From the NCBI GenBank assembly GCA_963920635.1, contig OY987301.1, positions 47,777,820 through 47,841,819 of the forward strand: a DNA stretch of 64,000 bases, written 5' to 3'. Position numbers and translations under genes: made by a program. Below, piece by piece: positions 53,893 through 64,000 of the stretch. The stretch's first letter is position 1. Each line of letters starts with the position of its first letter. This DNA is from Pseudeuparius sepicola (Eukaryota; Arthropoda; Insecta; Coleoptera; Anthribidae). Under the pieces are notes generated by a model. The model was not told the origin of the DNA and did no database searches. It saw only the letters and a list, made by a program, of their open reading frames with translations.

Positions 53893-54590
53893 TAAATCGA
53901 CACCCTGTATATCAAGAAAATCTTTCCATATTTTATATGATGAATCTTCTGGATATAAAAACGTGTTTATTTATGTACCAAAAATATTTCTGAAACCTAC
54001 GTCATCTTCATCACACAACTTTACTAGCTACCATATAGGATAGATGTTGCGAATATGGATGTGAGGAGAATCCATAATAAACGTTTCAGGGTCTAAAGTC
54101 TAAACAATGCTATAACACTGAATTTGAATTCTTGTAGGTATTAGTTAAGCAACCCAGAAAATATTCTTCATAAATCTGTAAAATGTTTTTAATACTTTTT
54201 TAACTGCTAGTTTTACCTGAGTACCTACTGTCTTTTTAATTGCACATATGTTTTTTAGCCTGATGATGACCACGATAAGGGTCTAAATGTCGCATTAACT
54301 ATAAACAAATAATAAACTGACAAGATGGAAACGTCGTTTAATTGAAAACTCATGGTCGGAAACTATCTACCAAATAACCCTACGGGGTTTATATGAGAAA
54401 TACTAAAGTTATGGATAGTTTAGAACAGAAGTAATGTAGTTTATGTAAAATGCCTCCAAACTATGGAAATTGGGATCGAGCAGGTGCATTTGCGGTATCA
54501 TAAGCGTCGAAATAGGGTTTCAGTTTCACGGGATTATTTATAAAAAGATTTTTTGACATTTAAACAACAAAAAATGATACATTTTACTAT
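53892..54590. other. No recognisable content
   Basis: AT-rich DNA up to the next hAT-like element. Confidence 0.4.
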
Positions 54591-54638
54591 CTAGAATGCA
54601 GTGATGTAATGTATCGAGATACATGTATCTATACCTTT

Positions 54639-54840
54639 TCAACTTCAAATTGGGAATAATCAATTTCAAATTGGGAATAAACAACTTCAAATTGAGAATA
54701 GTCAACTTCAAATTGGGATTAATCAATTTCAAATTGGGAATAGACAACTTCAAATTGGGAATAGTCAATATCAAATTGAGAATAAACAATTTCAAATTGG
54801 GAATATTCAATATTAAATTGAAAATCGACAACTTCATATT
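54639..54840 (+). repeat. Minisatellite, about nine to ten 21-bp units
   Basis: Unit of the type CAACTTCAAATTGGGAATAAT. 21 is a multiple of three, which is why both strands stay open as NLKL- or NFKLGI-type repeats. These are not proteins. Confidence 0.92.
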
Positions 54841-55127
54841 AAGCAATATTTTAATAATCGCTTATATCTTATATCTAAGTAAACACACAATACAGATCCT
54901 ACAAAATTTGAAGGCGGAGAATTCCTAGAATAGATTTGTAGGAAATCGTAAGCATTAATACAGATTTCAGTGGCGTGCTTGGAGAGTAATTGCACAGAAA
55001 TAAATTACGAGTGATGAATTTTATTAAAAAATAATTTAAATAATTATTAGCAATAAATAATATATTTATTATCTTACACAACTATTAAGTATAATAATTT
55101 ACAATGACAGTAGGTACCTAATATTTG

Positions 55128-55560
55128 TCAATCTGATGCATAGTCACTAACATCGTCACCGGAGAAGTCACTTTCGGAATTAGTAATAATTAGCTGTTCT
55201 GTGATTATGTCTATATTAATTTCATTTTGTAAGTACTTGACTTCGGTTTTGATAACATAACAGAGTATTTTCCAATTGTTGTTACGCTGCTGTGTGAAAT
55301 GAGCCAGTGCAGGTGGGTTTTCTGGGTATTATTTACAAACTACTAACTACTCTGGTGCAACTCGCTACAGTTAATTTATCATTTATGTTATTTTGCACTA
55401 CTTATACTTTCTAATTTCTATAAGCTAAATTTAGTTTGAGATAAATGATTTGGTCTTTGTCTTCTTTCTAAGATTTCTGGCCAAGTCTTTTTGAACCTTA
55501 CCAGGCAGTCGAAATTTTGCTTAATATTATAAACTTTAGTTAACAAATTGAGTTGCTCTT
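55128..55560 (-). pseudogene. Decayed coding remnant inside the hAT-like element
   Basis: The minus strand from about 55540 reads NIKQNFDCLVRFKKTWPEIL and then ERRQRP. Later, in another frame, it reads IDIITEQLIITNSESDFSGD with an acidic end DDVSDYASD and a stop near 55130. The first part has a WP.IL motif that recalls MADF or Myb-like DNA-binding regions of transposon proteins. The second is an acidic C-terminus. The two are not in one frame, so this is a relic. Family assignment is tentative. Confidence 0.35.
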
Positions 55561-55584
55561 GTTGATAAGTGTTTTTATTTTATG

Positions 55585-55787
55585 AAGTTATTGATTTTCA
55601 ATTTAATATTTAATATTCCCAATTTGAAATTGTTTATTCTCAATTTGATATTGACTATTCCCAATTTGAAGTTGTCTATTCCCAATTTGAAATTGATTAA
55701 TCCCAATTTGAAGTTGACTATTCTCAATTTGAAGTTGTTTATTCCCAATTTGAAATTGATTATTCCCAATTTGAGGTTGAAAAGGTA
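55585..55787 (-). repeat. Inverted partner of the 21-bp minisatellite
   Basis: Same unit in reverse complement with a matching order of variants, so the element can fold on itself over about 200 bp. Confidence 0.92.
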
Positions 55788-56362
55788 TAGATACTGTATC
55801 TAGATACTTTTTATGTACCTAGATACATAAATATCTAGATACTTACAAAAATCAGGATCTGCTTTAGTATCTAGATCCTTTTGAAAGTATCTAGATACTT
55901 AGATACTAGATACATTTTTTACACAAGATGCCAAGGCGTGCCACGTGCGTATATTTAATTAATACAATACAATATTAAATACAATACAATTAATACAATA
56001 AATACAAATACTAAAATGGGATGTGATTTAGAGTTTTTTTAAACCGTACATAAAGTACCTACTCAGTGTTCACTTTGGAGTGACGTACACGGTAAACTAC
56101 CAATCCACAATTTGTTTCGATTGGTGACAATCTAAAGTTCACATTCGTCTAAACAGTTCTACTTTACCTACACACACACACTTGTTTCATAAATATCTAA
56201 GTAGGTAAGTATATTGATTGCCTTATGAGGTCTGAAATTTTCTGTACCCAGATACTTTGGAAAAAATATATCGGTATCTGTATCTAGATACATCTGCCAG
56301 ACAGTATCTGTATCTGTATCTAGATACCGAAAAAATGTATCTGTTACATCACTGCTAGAATG

Positions 56363-56723
56363 TAAGATTTCTTCCTGCGCACAATATAGCCAAAGTCTAG
56401 AAAATACTGCTATGGACGCTGGTATAGCCTTCGTTAATCCATGTAATAAATATTACTTTGTTACATGCGAAATTCTGTAATGTTTCTTAAATATTTCCTT
56501 CTCCATCACACAATAATTTTGTATGTGATTTTCGGTAGTAGTTATCCCAGGCAAAATGCATTTCCTTCAGTGTTTTCCATAACTTATCTTTACTAGTTGG
56601 AGCTATGCCGTCACCTTGCTTCAAGGCGGTTAAAATTGTATTCAATGTGGTACCTATCTCTTTACTTAGATAACTTAAGTATGTTAAAAGATTTCAGGGA
56701 CATGGTCCTCAGCCAACTCTAAG
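56363..56723. other. No recognisable content
   Basis: AT-rich DNA between elements. Confidence 0.4.
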
Positions 56724-57341
56724 AAAAAAAGTTCATATAAAGATGTGTCCAAAAATTCTTCGATTTTGATATAGGTAAGGGGTGTTAAAATTCTCTACAA
56801 AAATCGGCTTTTTCCCATAACTTCTTTATTTGTAGAGCTTTTTTAACCAAATTTAGTACACATCATTTTTGGCTAAGACCTTTTTAAATGTGTTATTTTC
56901 AACCTCTAGATTGAACCAGTGGCGGAGATATGGGTAAATCGGAAGGCAAATTAAAGTAGAGGTAGCAGTTTTGGTTGGAGCATTTGTTTTTGAACAAAAA
57001 GTGTTTCTTGACTTATTTTTGTATCTATCGCCGTTTCGTGGCAAATTACATTTTTTAAATTTATTTAATTGTACTTGCAAAAAATGTCAGGTATTTAAAA
57101 AGCGTAAGGAAAAGATCAGAATTAAATACAAAACTTTGGAGGTTTCAAGGCAACACAACTATTTTGAACTCGAAATAAGAATGAAAAGTCTTAAGAAAAG
57201 ACGTTTTTCTAAAATATTTTAACACTCAGTATATCGAAAACGAAGAATTTTTGTACACATGTTTATATGAACTTTTGTTAAAATTGGCGGAGGGTCACGA
57301 CCCTGAAATATTTTAACGTATTTAAGTTACACCCTGTATAA
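56724..57341. mobile_element. Inverted-repeat element AAGTTCATATAAA...
   Basis: AGTTCATATAAAGATGTGT and AAAAATTCTTCGATTTTGAT near 56730 pair with the inverted block at 57231-57285. The right side ends in ACACCCTGTATA at 57330-57341. Opposed frames of 75-83 codons in the middle are not credible. Confidence 0.6.
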
Positions 57342-57795
57342 TGAATGCACCTTTCTTCGTATAGCGTATTTTGTAACGTCATCTAAAATTGTCTTCCTCC
57401 TTCCAGGTGACGGTATTGGCGGTTTTATCGTTGCGTTAGATTTTCTTTCTTGTAAGATTCTGCATAATATAGCAGTTTTGCTCATTCATGTCATTCTTAA
57501 ACACATTTCAAATTTCAATGCAATTGTCAGCACTGTTGATAGGATAATCATGTCTCAGGGCATCGTAAACGATCAATATTATGACTTGTTGCAAGTTAAC
57601 GCACTTCTTTTTATTATCTTTGTCGGAGTAAAAACTGATGCACTAGCCATGTTATCTGCTCACAATAAACAGCACAAAGCACAATTTCACATCAAAGTAA
57701 ATACTAAATGAAATAGAAGATATGTATTTATTATACATATATTATAGGATAAGTGATTTGCAATTACAATAATAATTAATGTTTGGGTCTTTACC
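57342..57795. other. Unassigned region with a 77-codon frame
   Basis: The frame 57478-57711 (plus) starts MLIHVILKHISNFN. I do not recognise it. A leader-like stretch precedes it, but no supporting motif was found. Confidence 0.25.
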
Positions 57796-58635
57796 CAGGG
57801 CCGTAGCCAGGGGGGGGGGCAGGCAGGGCGTTGCCCAGCCTGGCAGAATGTTTGCCCTGCCTGAGCTATAAGTTCACCGGTCACCTCGCCAGGGCCGTAG
57901 ATAAGGCGCTGCTGCATTGAGAAAAAAAAACTAGGAAAAAAGACACCATGATGATTTTTTAATTTATTATACTTCATTTAAACTGAATTTGTTCTTAGCT
58001 TAGCTCTTCTAAAAAATAGCCTGCGGCGCATTTTAGTTAACAGACACCTCTAAGTACTCTTTTTAATACCCGCAACAATCTTTATTGCCCCACCTTCAAA
58101 CAAATTTCAATTTACCCATATCTACCTACTACACTGGGCAGAATATTTTTGCAATAATTATGGACATAATGTGGCCCTTTGAAAAAATATGATAATTTAA
58201 AGGTCACTATGAGCACTAACTTTTATTTTTACTTCCACATCACAAAAGGTGGTGTTCAGTGTTGTTATTGATGGTTATTGCTGGATTTTTGTCAGTTGAA
58301 AATCAACAATAAAATAAAACTTTGATAACACATTTTTGTCTCCTTACTGCACAAATCATTATAGGCCCGCATAATTAGCAAAAAAAATTACCTACCATTG
58401 ACTTAAAAAAGTGTATCTTCACATTATATTTGACCTTGAAAATTTCACGAATTTTCGCCTGCGGCGCAATTTTTAATGGCGAAAATTAAATTCAAATTTT
58501 TTTTACCCCCCCCCCTCCTCTCCCCACCGGCAAAGTAACGCCCTGTAGGTACCTATCCCTCACTTCTTAAATGAGTACTGCCCTGACAGGAAAGTCGTTT
58601 GCCCTGCCTGAAGTTTCTATCTGGCCACGGCCCTG
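57796..58635. mobile_element. Element with CAGGGCCGTAGCCAG / CTGGCCACGGCCCTG ends
   Basis: The ends are inverted, 14 of 15 bases, with poly-G (57809) and poly-C (58506) just inside. GCCCTGCCTG appears near both ends. The flanking TCTTTACC and TTTTACCT do not form a clean duplication, so the boundaries are provisional. A second CAGGGCCGTAG at 57891 suggests nesting. Confidence 0.6.
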
Positions 58636-60763
58636 TTTTACCTGCCCTTCTTTTAAATGCACAGCACTCTTGGAAGCCTTCCCTACCACCTATTTATATG
58701 CTGTTCACTTTATTTTTTCGGGATTTTGCAGAAGTGCGATGATAAAGAGGTTCGATTTATATGCAATAAAATACAATAAATACGGCCGCATTTTTTTTCT
58801 AAATCATTTTTTTCTCTAAATCAACTAGCTCTCCTTTTACATTTTAGGAGATGCCAACTGTTATAATAATAGTATAAAAAAGCGAACACACCTTATACTG
58901 GTATCATATACCTATCTGTTAAGTCGAAAATACCTACACCCTTTTCTAAACTTTTCGTTTGCAAAAAATATATTTCATAAAATATTACACAGCTCACATG
59001 AATATTAATTTGCGTATTTATCCATATCAGATTTGAAAGGGCACGCCACTGAAATGGTCAAATTTGCCTTGTCATTCAAAATTTATGGCCTCCCTTCAGT
59101 CTCAAACAGACTATAATAAAATAATAATAATTATGAAAATTTAAACTGTCACTATGATGTCGTTACAACGAACGTGGTTGTTCCTCCCCGGCGTTATTCA
59201 AAACCCAATTTAATTCGAAATAAATTATAAAAAATTTCGGAAGCAGGAAAAAACTTAATACCTACATTACTCACACGATGTGCGTGAGCTTCTTGTTGGC
59301 ATGGGGGTATACTTATTTAACCTCGACCAAGGTACACATCTTTCAATGTAAATAACTATTGTTGTATTTGCCAATATTAGATATTCTTTTGATATAATGC
59401 TAGGTACATTTTTCTTAATTACCCATATTGCCAAATCATTTTAGACCATGGGACCCGGCACTAGAAGATCGGTATCGTCTTTAAAATCATCATGTCGTTT
59501 CACATTTATGACAACCTACTCACGACAAAACCGCATTCCCCAAAAAAGAAGTGCATATTAATGTTTCTTTTATTTTAGGAGCCTAATAAACGATGATGGT
59601 CACGTTGTGTGGACCGTACTTTTTATGAAACGTGCCTTTTTAAAGTCATAATGCATCACAGTTAGTGCGGTCAATACAAAAGGACTGGTTTTTAATCAAT
59701 ATAAAGTAGGTACGCTAAGTGAATTGAAAATTGAAAGGAGGATGGACGCGCTGATTCTTCAAATATTATGCAATACATTACGGAAGGAACCCGCAGCAAT
59801 TTAAAAAGCTTGTTAAAATTTAATTTAATTGTCACGGTTTGTGTTGTGCTTTAAAAGTGGAGAGGTGCTTTGAATGGATAGTTCCTGATAATCTCGAGGA
59901 GTTATTGAACTCTAGATTTGCTCTGACGTGCACATAAATTAACGAATACAGGAATCAAACTTTAATTTTTGAAAACAAAGCAAATCTCTATAGTCAATTG
60001 CTTTGAATTTTCTGAAAGTACCTAGGTATTAAGTTTTAACAAATTTTTCAAAGTGACTTGGATGAAATATTCGAGTCTCTTATTTTCTTAATGGTTTTGG
60101 GGTCTTTGCTGCATAAATGCTACCTAGCAACACTTACTTGTGCACGTAGAAAGCACTTGCACATCTATCACCCAAACTTACGGGCACCTTCAACATTCGA
60201 CTTACCTGAGAGTACGTAAGGTGTATGTTAATGTAGTATTGTATTTTATTAAATTGGTCTATATCATAGATTCTGTGATCATAGTAATCGTCTATGTGGT
60301 AAACAAAAGTACCTATAAGGAAGGTAGTGAAGCGAAATAAAATCACCGTTGGCATTAAAAATTAACATGTACCATGGCACATTCTCTAACTATACCTATC
60401 AGAAATAATAGTGTAGTCTATGTGCTAATCAGTTAGTCTTATAATTAGGTTACAACAAACCCGCTATTGCGTGGTGTTTGCAAAATCACTTTTCCCGATC
60501 TTTCGCTTGAACTGTCTCACTAAATTTATTTGTCGATTTTCAACTACGCGCTAATTATCTCAATTCTCCTTTTCCTTTGGCTCAAAAAGGATGTTGGGAT
60601 AGGTGTTGCTAAAATCGCTGTCTTTAAATGCGTTTTTTGAAAAGGCATTGTGTTTAAAATGGTTATGAGTTATGAGATTGCTCGATAAGTCATGTTTAAC
60701 GTGATACCATTTACTTAGTTTTGAAAATAATTTGGCATTTGAAAAAAAAAAAATATATATATA
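58636..60763. other. No recognisable content
   Basis: AT-rich DNA. Opposed frames at 60134-60355 overlap each other and show no domain. GTACCTACNN-type motifs are frequent. Confidence 0.4.
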
Positions 60764-62393
60764 TACAGTGTGTTAAGGGCTGACCACCCCTGTAAAATTT
60801 TTATTTATGGCTCGATTTCCATAAACTTTTTTTTTTGTTGGATAGAGCTTCAAAAATGGCATTAAATGTATAATTCAGGTACCTCGTGCCTTGAATTCAT
60901 GGCCCACTGAGACGGTGTTTTAGGCCGGATTCTTATTCAGCGTTGTTCGAAACCCAAACGTACCAATTTGCATTACCATAGCTCTACAGGGTGTTTCAAA
61001 ATTTTTAGTGTCCCACTTAATTAGTGACCACCCTTGTAAAATTTTTATTTTTAGCACGATTTCCTAAAAAAAAATTTGTTGGATAGAGCTTCAATAGTGG
61101 CATTAAATGCATAATTCAGGTGCCTCGTGCGTTACATTCATGGCCCACTGAGACGGTGTTTTAGTGCTGAAATTTCGAGAAGTATATTACAGATTTTTTA
61201 GAGGAAAATTAATGCCAGATTCTTATTCAGCATTGTTCGAAACCCAAACGTACCAATTTGCTTTGCCGAAGCTCTACAGGGAGTTTCAAAATTTTTATTG
61301 CCACACTTAAGGGCTGACCACCCTCGTAAAATTTTTATTTAAAGCTTGATTTTCATAATCTTTTTGTTGGGTAGAGCTTTAAAAATGACATTAAATGCAT
61401 AATTCAGGTGCCTCGTGCGTTAAATTCATGGCCCACTGAGACGGTGTTTTAGTGCTGAAATTTCGAAAAGTACTATTAGGGATTTTTTAGAGGAAAATTA
61501 ATGCCGATTTCTTGTTCAGCGTTGTTGGAAACCCAAACGTATCAATTTGCGTTACCATAGCTCCACAGGGTGTTCCAAAAAAATTAAAAGGAAAAGTAAG
61601 GCCGGATTCTTATATACAGTGAGAGGTTCCAAACAAAAACGTACTAATTTGTAATTAATTTTCTTAATTTCTGGTAAGTTGGCCACTAAAATATTCATGA
61701 GGAACTCATATTCTTTCAAACATTTATTAGCGAACAAATTTTTTATTTAATTTAATATCATCAAATATCAAATACATGAATAAACAACACAACTAAACAC
61801 AAACTCAAATTTCAGTCATTAGAATTAGTCCTCCATTTTCTTATGCAAATTAGTACGTTTGGGTTTCCAACAACGTTGAATAAAAATCTAGCATTAATTT
61901 TTCTCTAAAAAAGTCCCTAATAGTACTTCTCGAAATTTCAGCACTAAAACTTCGTCTCAGTGGGCCATGAATGTAACGCACGAGGCACCTGAATTATGCA
62001 TTTAATGCCACTATTGAAGCTCTATCCAACAAAATTTTTTTTATGAAATCGTGCTAAAAATAAAAATTTTACACGGGTGGTCACTAATTAAGTGGGACAC
62101 TAAAAATTTTGAAACACCCTGTAGAGCTATGGTAACGCAAATTGGTACGTTTGGGTTTCGAACAATAAGAATCCGGCATTGATTTTCCTCTAAAAAAAAT
62201 CCCTAATAGTACTTCTCGAAATTTCAGCACTAAAACACCGTCTCAGTGGGCCATGACTTTAACGTACGAGGCACCTGAATTATGTGTTTGATGCCATTTT
62301 TGAAGCTCTATCCAACAAAAAAAAGTTTATGAAAATCGAGCTATAAATAAAAATTTTACAGGGGTGGTCAGTCCTTAAGTGGGACACACTGTA
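60764..62393. mobile_element. Large inverted-repeat element with tandem copies in each arm
   Basis: Ends TACAGTGTGTTAAGG and its partner GGGACACACTGTA. The left arm holds three tandem units starting TGACCACCC at about 60780, 61023 and 61316. The right arm holds two, with the complementary GGGTGGTCA at about 62074 and 62360. Shared blocks are GTTGGATAGAGCTTCAA, CAGGTGCCTCGTGCGTTA, CCCACTGAGACGGTGTTTTA and GAAACCCAAACGTACCAA. TA flanks both ends. No coding sequence. Confidence 0.85.
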
Positions 62394-62642
62394 CATACAT
62401 ATATAGAGCAATGTCACTATCGGTTAATTAGGCGCAGTGCGTGCAATAATTACCCGCAATGTAATTTTTTCGTCCAATAGTTATGATACTTATATTAGAA
62501 CTCACTGTTTTTTTACATAAGTTTTTTCTCTAGGTAGGTACTGTTTTTTGTAGCCCTGTGTGTGGAGTGTGTCGAACCGTCGCGTCGGTCGGCGTTGATA
62601 TAGAGAAATAAAACTTATATGTCAAAAAAGCAGCGAGTTTTT

Positions 62643-62775
62643 ATAGTATATTACATAGCGAAAGTTGTAAACAGCTTATTACGTATGAGTGGAAAAGTTG
62701 CGCACGAGCCGCGCAGCGGCGAGTGCTGCAATTCCACGAGTATGTAATAAGCTTACAACTCGAGTTTCGTATTAT
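62643..62775. repeat. Imperfect hairpin with GC-rich loop
   Basis: TATAGTATATTACATAGCGAA and AGCTTATTACGTATGAGTGGA pair with CCACGAGTATGTAATAAGCT and TTTCGTATTATA. The loop carries GAGCCGCGCAGCGGCGAG. Confidence 0.7.
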
Positions 62776-62977
62776 AATTTTTCTTCGACGAAAGAAAAAC
62801 TATTAAAATAGATAAACTATACTTCTGATTATCTGACGGGCAATAATTTTCATTTTCTGGCTTGACAATAATTAGTATGTTGGTTAGTTGCTATGGTGAC
62901 GCGGATGCCGCGGTAACAAGGCACCCGTGATAATTGCGTTTTAATTAAGAACAGATGCCTACGTAATTTTTTTATTA

Positions 62978-63021
62978 CGTGTCAGTCATTACGTGTCAGT
63001 CATTACGTGTCAGTGTTCGTA
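62978..63021 (+). repeat. Three tandem ATTACGTGTCAGTC units
   Basis: A 14-bp unit repeats three times, the last one truncated (ATTACGTGTCAGT). Confidence 0.85.
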
Positions 63022-64000
63022 ACAATGAACTTACTTATAACCTAAACTGTCACTTAATAGGTATGTTACTAGCATAGGAGTAGAAAAATGTATTTTACAC
63101 GCAATATCAACGAGAATAAAAAAAACGCTTCACGGAAGGGGGGAGGAGAGGGGGAAGAGGTAAAAACGTTCATAAGTCAGTTTTTCGCGATGCAAAAGTT
63201 TTTATTAAAGAAATCAAGTAAAGTATTCGTTAGAGTAGAGAACATTTTTGACATTATTAGAAAAAGAGGGTGGATGGGGGGGATGCAACGGGGTGGATTT
63301 CTCTTGTTGAGAACACATATAATGTTATTTGTGAACAGGTACAGCAAGTTGTTGACGGACATCAAAAGTTACCAACAACCACTCGGATATTCTTGATGAG
63401 GACATTTCTGATTTTCGAATATCTTGAATTAGTGCCAAATCACATTATACTTGATTTTCAGTTTAAATATGTGTTGTTTTGTTTACGTCAGTTAATGGGA
63501 ATTTTGTACTTTCGGGTAATTGGAGCCATTATAATTGAAGTAATTAGATCCAATTACCCCATAGCCGAAATTTACAATTTATCTTTAGGAGTTTTCATTT
63601 TTTGTTGAATAAAAGCTTTTTTTTTATACCCAAAAAAGGAGTATATAATGCGAGCCAAACGCATGTTTTAGTTTTTCCTCTCAAAAAATTTGGTTATTAA
63701 ATTTTAACATAAATCATTAGGAATTCATAAGAATTATTGATCTATAAACAATATTATTGTGTGTTTATTTAATAGGCTAAAACTATCTATTTTTACGCAG
63801 TTATTTCCTAACGTGGCTGCGATTGCCCACCGCTTCCCCACACTACGAGCATGCCCCTTTATTATCCGCATATTATCACGAAAGCGGTGTTGGTCCAATC
63901 CAATATTAGTGTTTTAGTAGACCTTAATTTCATTGTTGTTTGCGATCTGGGGTGGCGCTAGTCCCTATGCGAACAAAAATTTTAACAAAAAATTAAAACC
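63022..64000. other. Unassigned end of window
   Basis: Short frames (63088-63396, 63270-63608) overlap and show no domain. A small hairpin GGTAATTGGA / TCCAATTACC lies at 63515-63558. The last 90 bp (TTAATTTCATTGTTGTTTGC and onward) resemble 965-1010, the DNA next to the LINE fragment. Confidence 0.4.

Larger units (their letters stand above)
54599..56354. mobile_element. hAT-like element CAGTGATGTAA... with minisatellite arms
   Basis: Ends CAGTGATGTAA and TTACATCACTG, 1,756 bp, flanked by perfect CTAGAATG duplications (54591-54598, 56355-56362). Inside are two inverted 21-bp minisatellites (54639-54840, 55585-55787) and many GTATCTAGATAC-type words near both ends. The middle keeps fragments of minus-strand coding sequence. 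Confidence 0.92.

Noticed and set aside
54538..55803. Leucine- or asparagine-rich repeat proteins (NLKL, NFKLGI)
   Set aside because: Translation of a 21-bp minisatellite whose unit is a multiple of three, open on both strands and bounded by hAT-like ends.
57788..58643. TCTTTACC / TTTTACCT as an 8-bp hAT target duplication
   Set aside because: The two do not match without a shift, unlike the clean duplications of the other hAT-like elements, so I did not use them to fix the borders.

Overview
This window looks like a piece of an insect nuclear genome. It is AT-rich, has long introns, has no bacterial-type operons, and is mostly transposable elements and their debris. The order is uncertain. 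Frequent GTAGGTACC-type motifs and many small elements ending in ACAGGGTG are reminiscent of hemipteran or lepidopteran DNA, but nothing here settles it. Most open frames longer than 60 codons are chance or repeat-borne.

The only host gene I can assemble completely is a syntaxin (Qa-SNARE) on the minus strand. It has six coding exons, an ATG at 36996, a stop at 90-92 and 296 codons, spread over about 37 kb. Every exon has GT/AG borders and matching phases. Its last intron, between exon 5 at 22119 and exon 6 at 272, is 21.8 kb long. On the opposite strand that intron holds two exons that look like the two halves of a THAP zinc-finger domain (3074-3145 and 16323-16410).

Two large mobile elements separate the THAP halves. 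At 3153-5845 is a pogo/Tigger-type DNA transposon with TA target duplication, inverted ends and a DD35D transposase broken by three frameshifts. At 6064-16044 is a 10-kb foldback element. It has 157-bp unique ends, a perfect 9-bp target duplication, and two opposed arrays of a 166-bp repeat (about 17.5 and 41 copies) that meet with no spacer. Each 166-bp monomer carries a 14-bp sequence that differs by one base from the subterminal motif of the neighbouring pogo element. Pogo transposases are the relatives of CENP-B, so this pairing is the most interesting observation in the window.

From 17 kb to 37 kb the syntaxin introns hold many short inverted-repeat elements, often nested, a possible LTR remnant, microsatellites and hairpins. 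From 37 kb to 64 kb, upstream of syntaxin, I see no convincing host gene. I find several hAT-like elements with 8-bp target duplications (35169-36431, 38599-39921, 41269-42961 nested in 41264-44353, 54599-56354), more inverted-repeat elements (49.1, 53.0, 56.7 and 60.8-62.4 kb) and AT-rich DNA without recognisable content.
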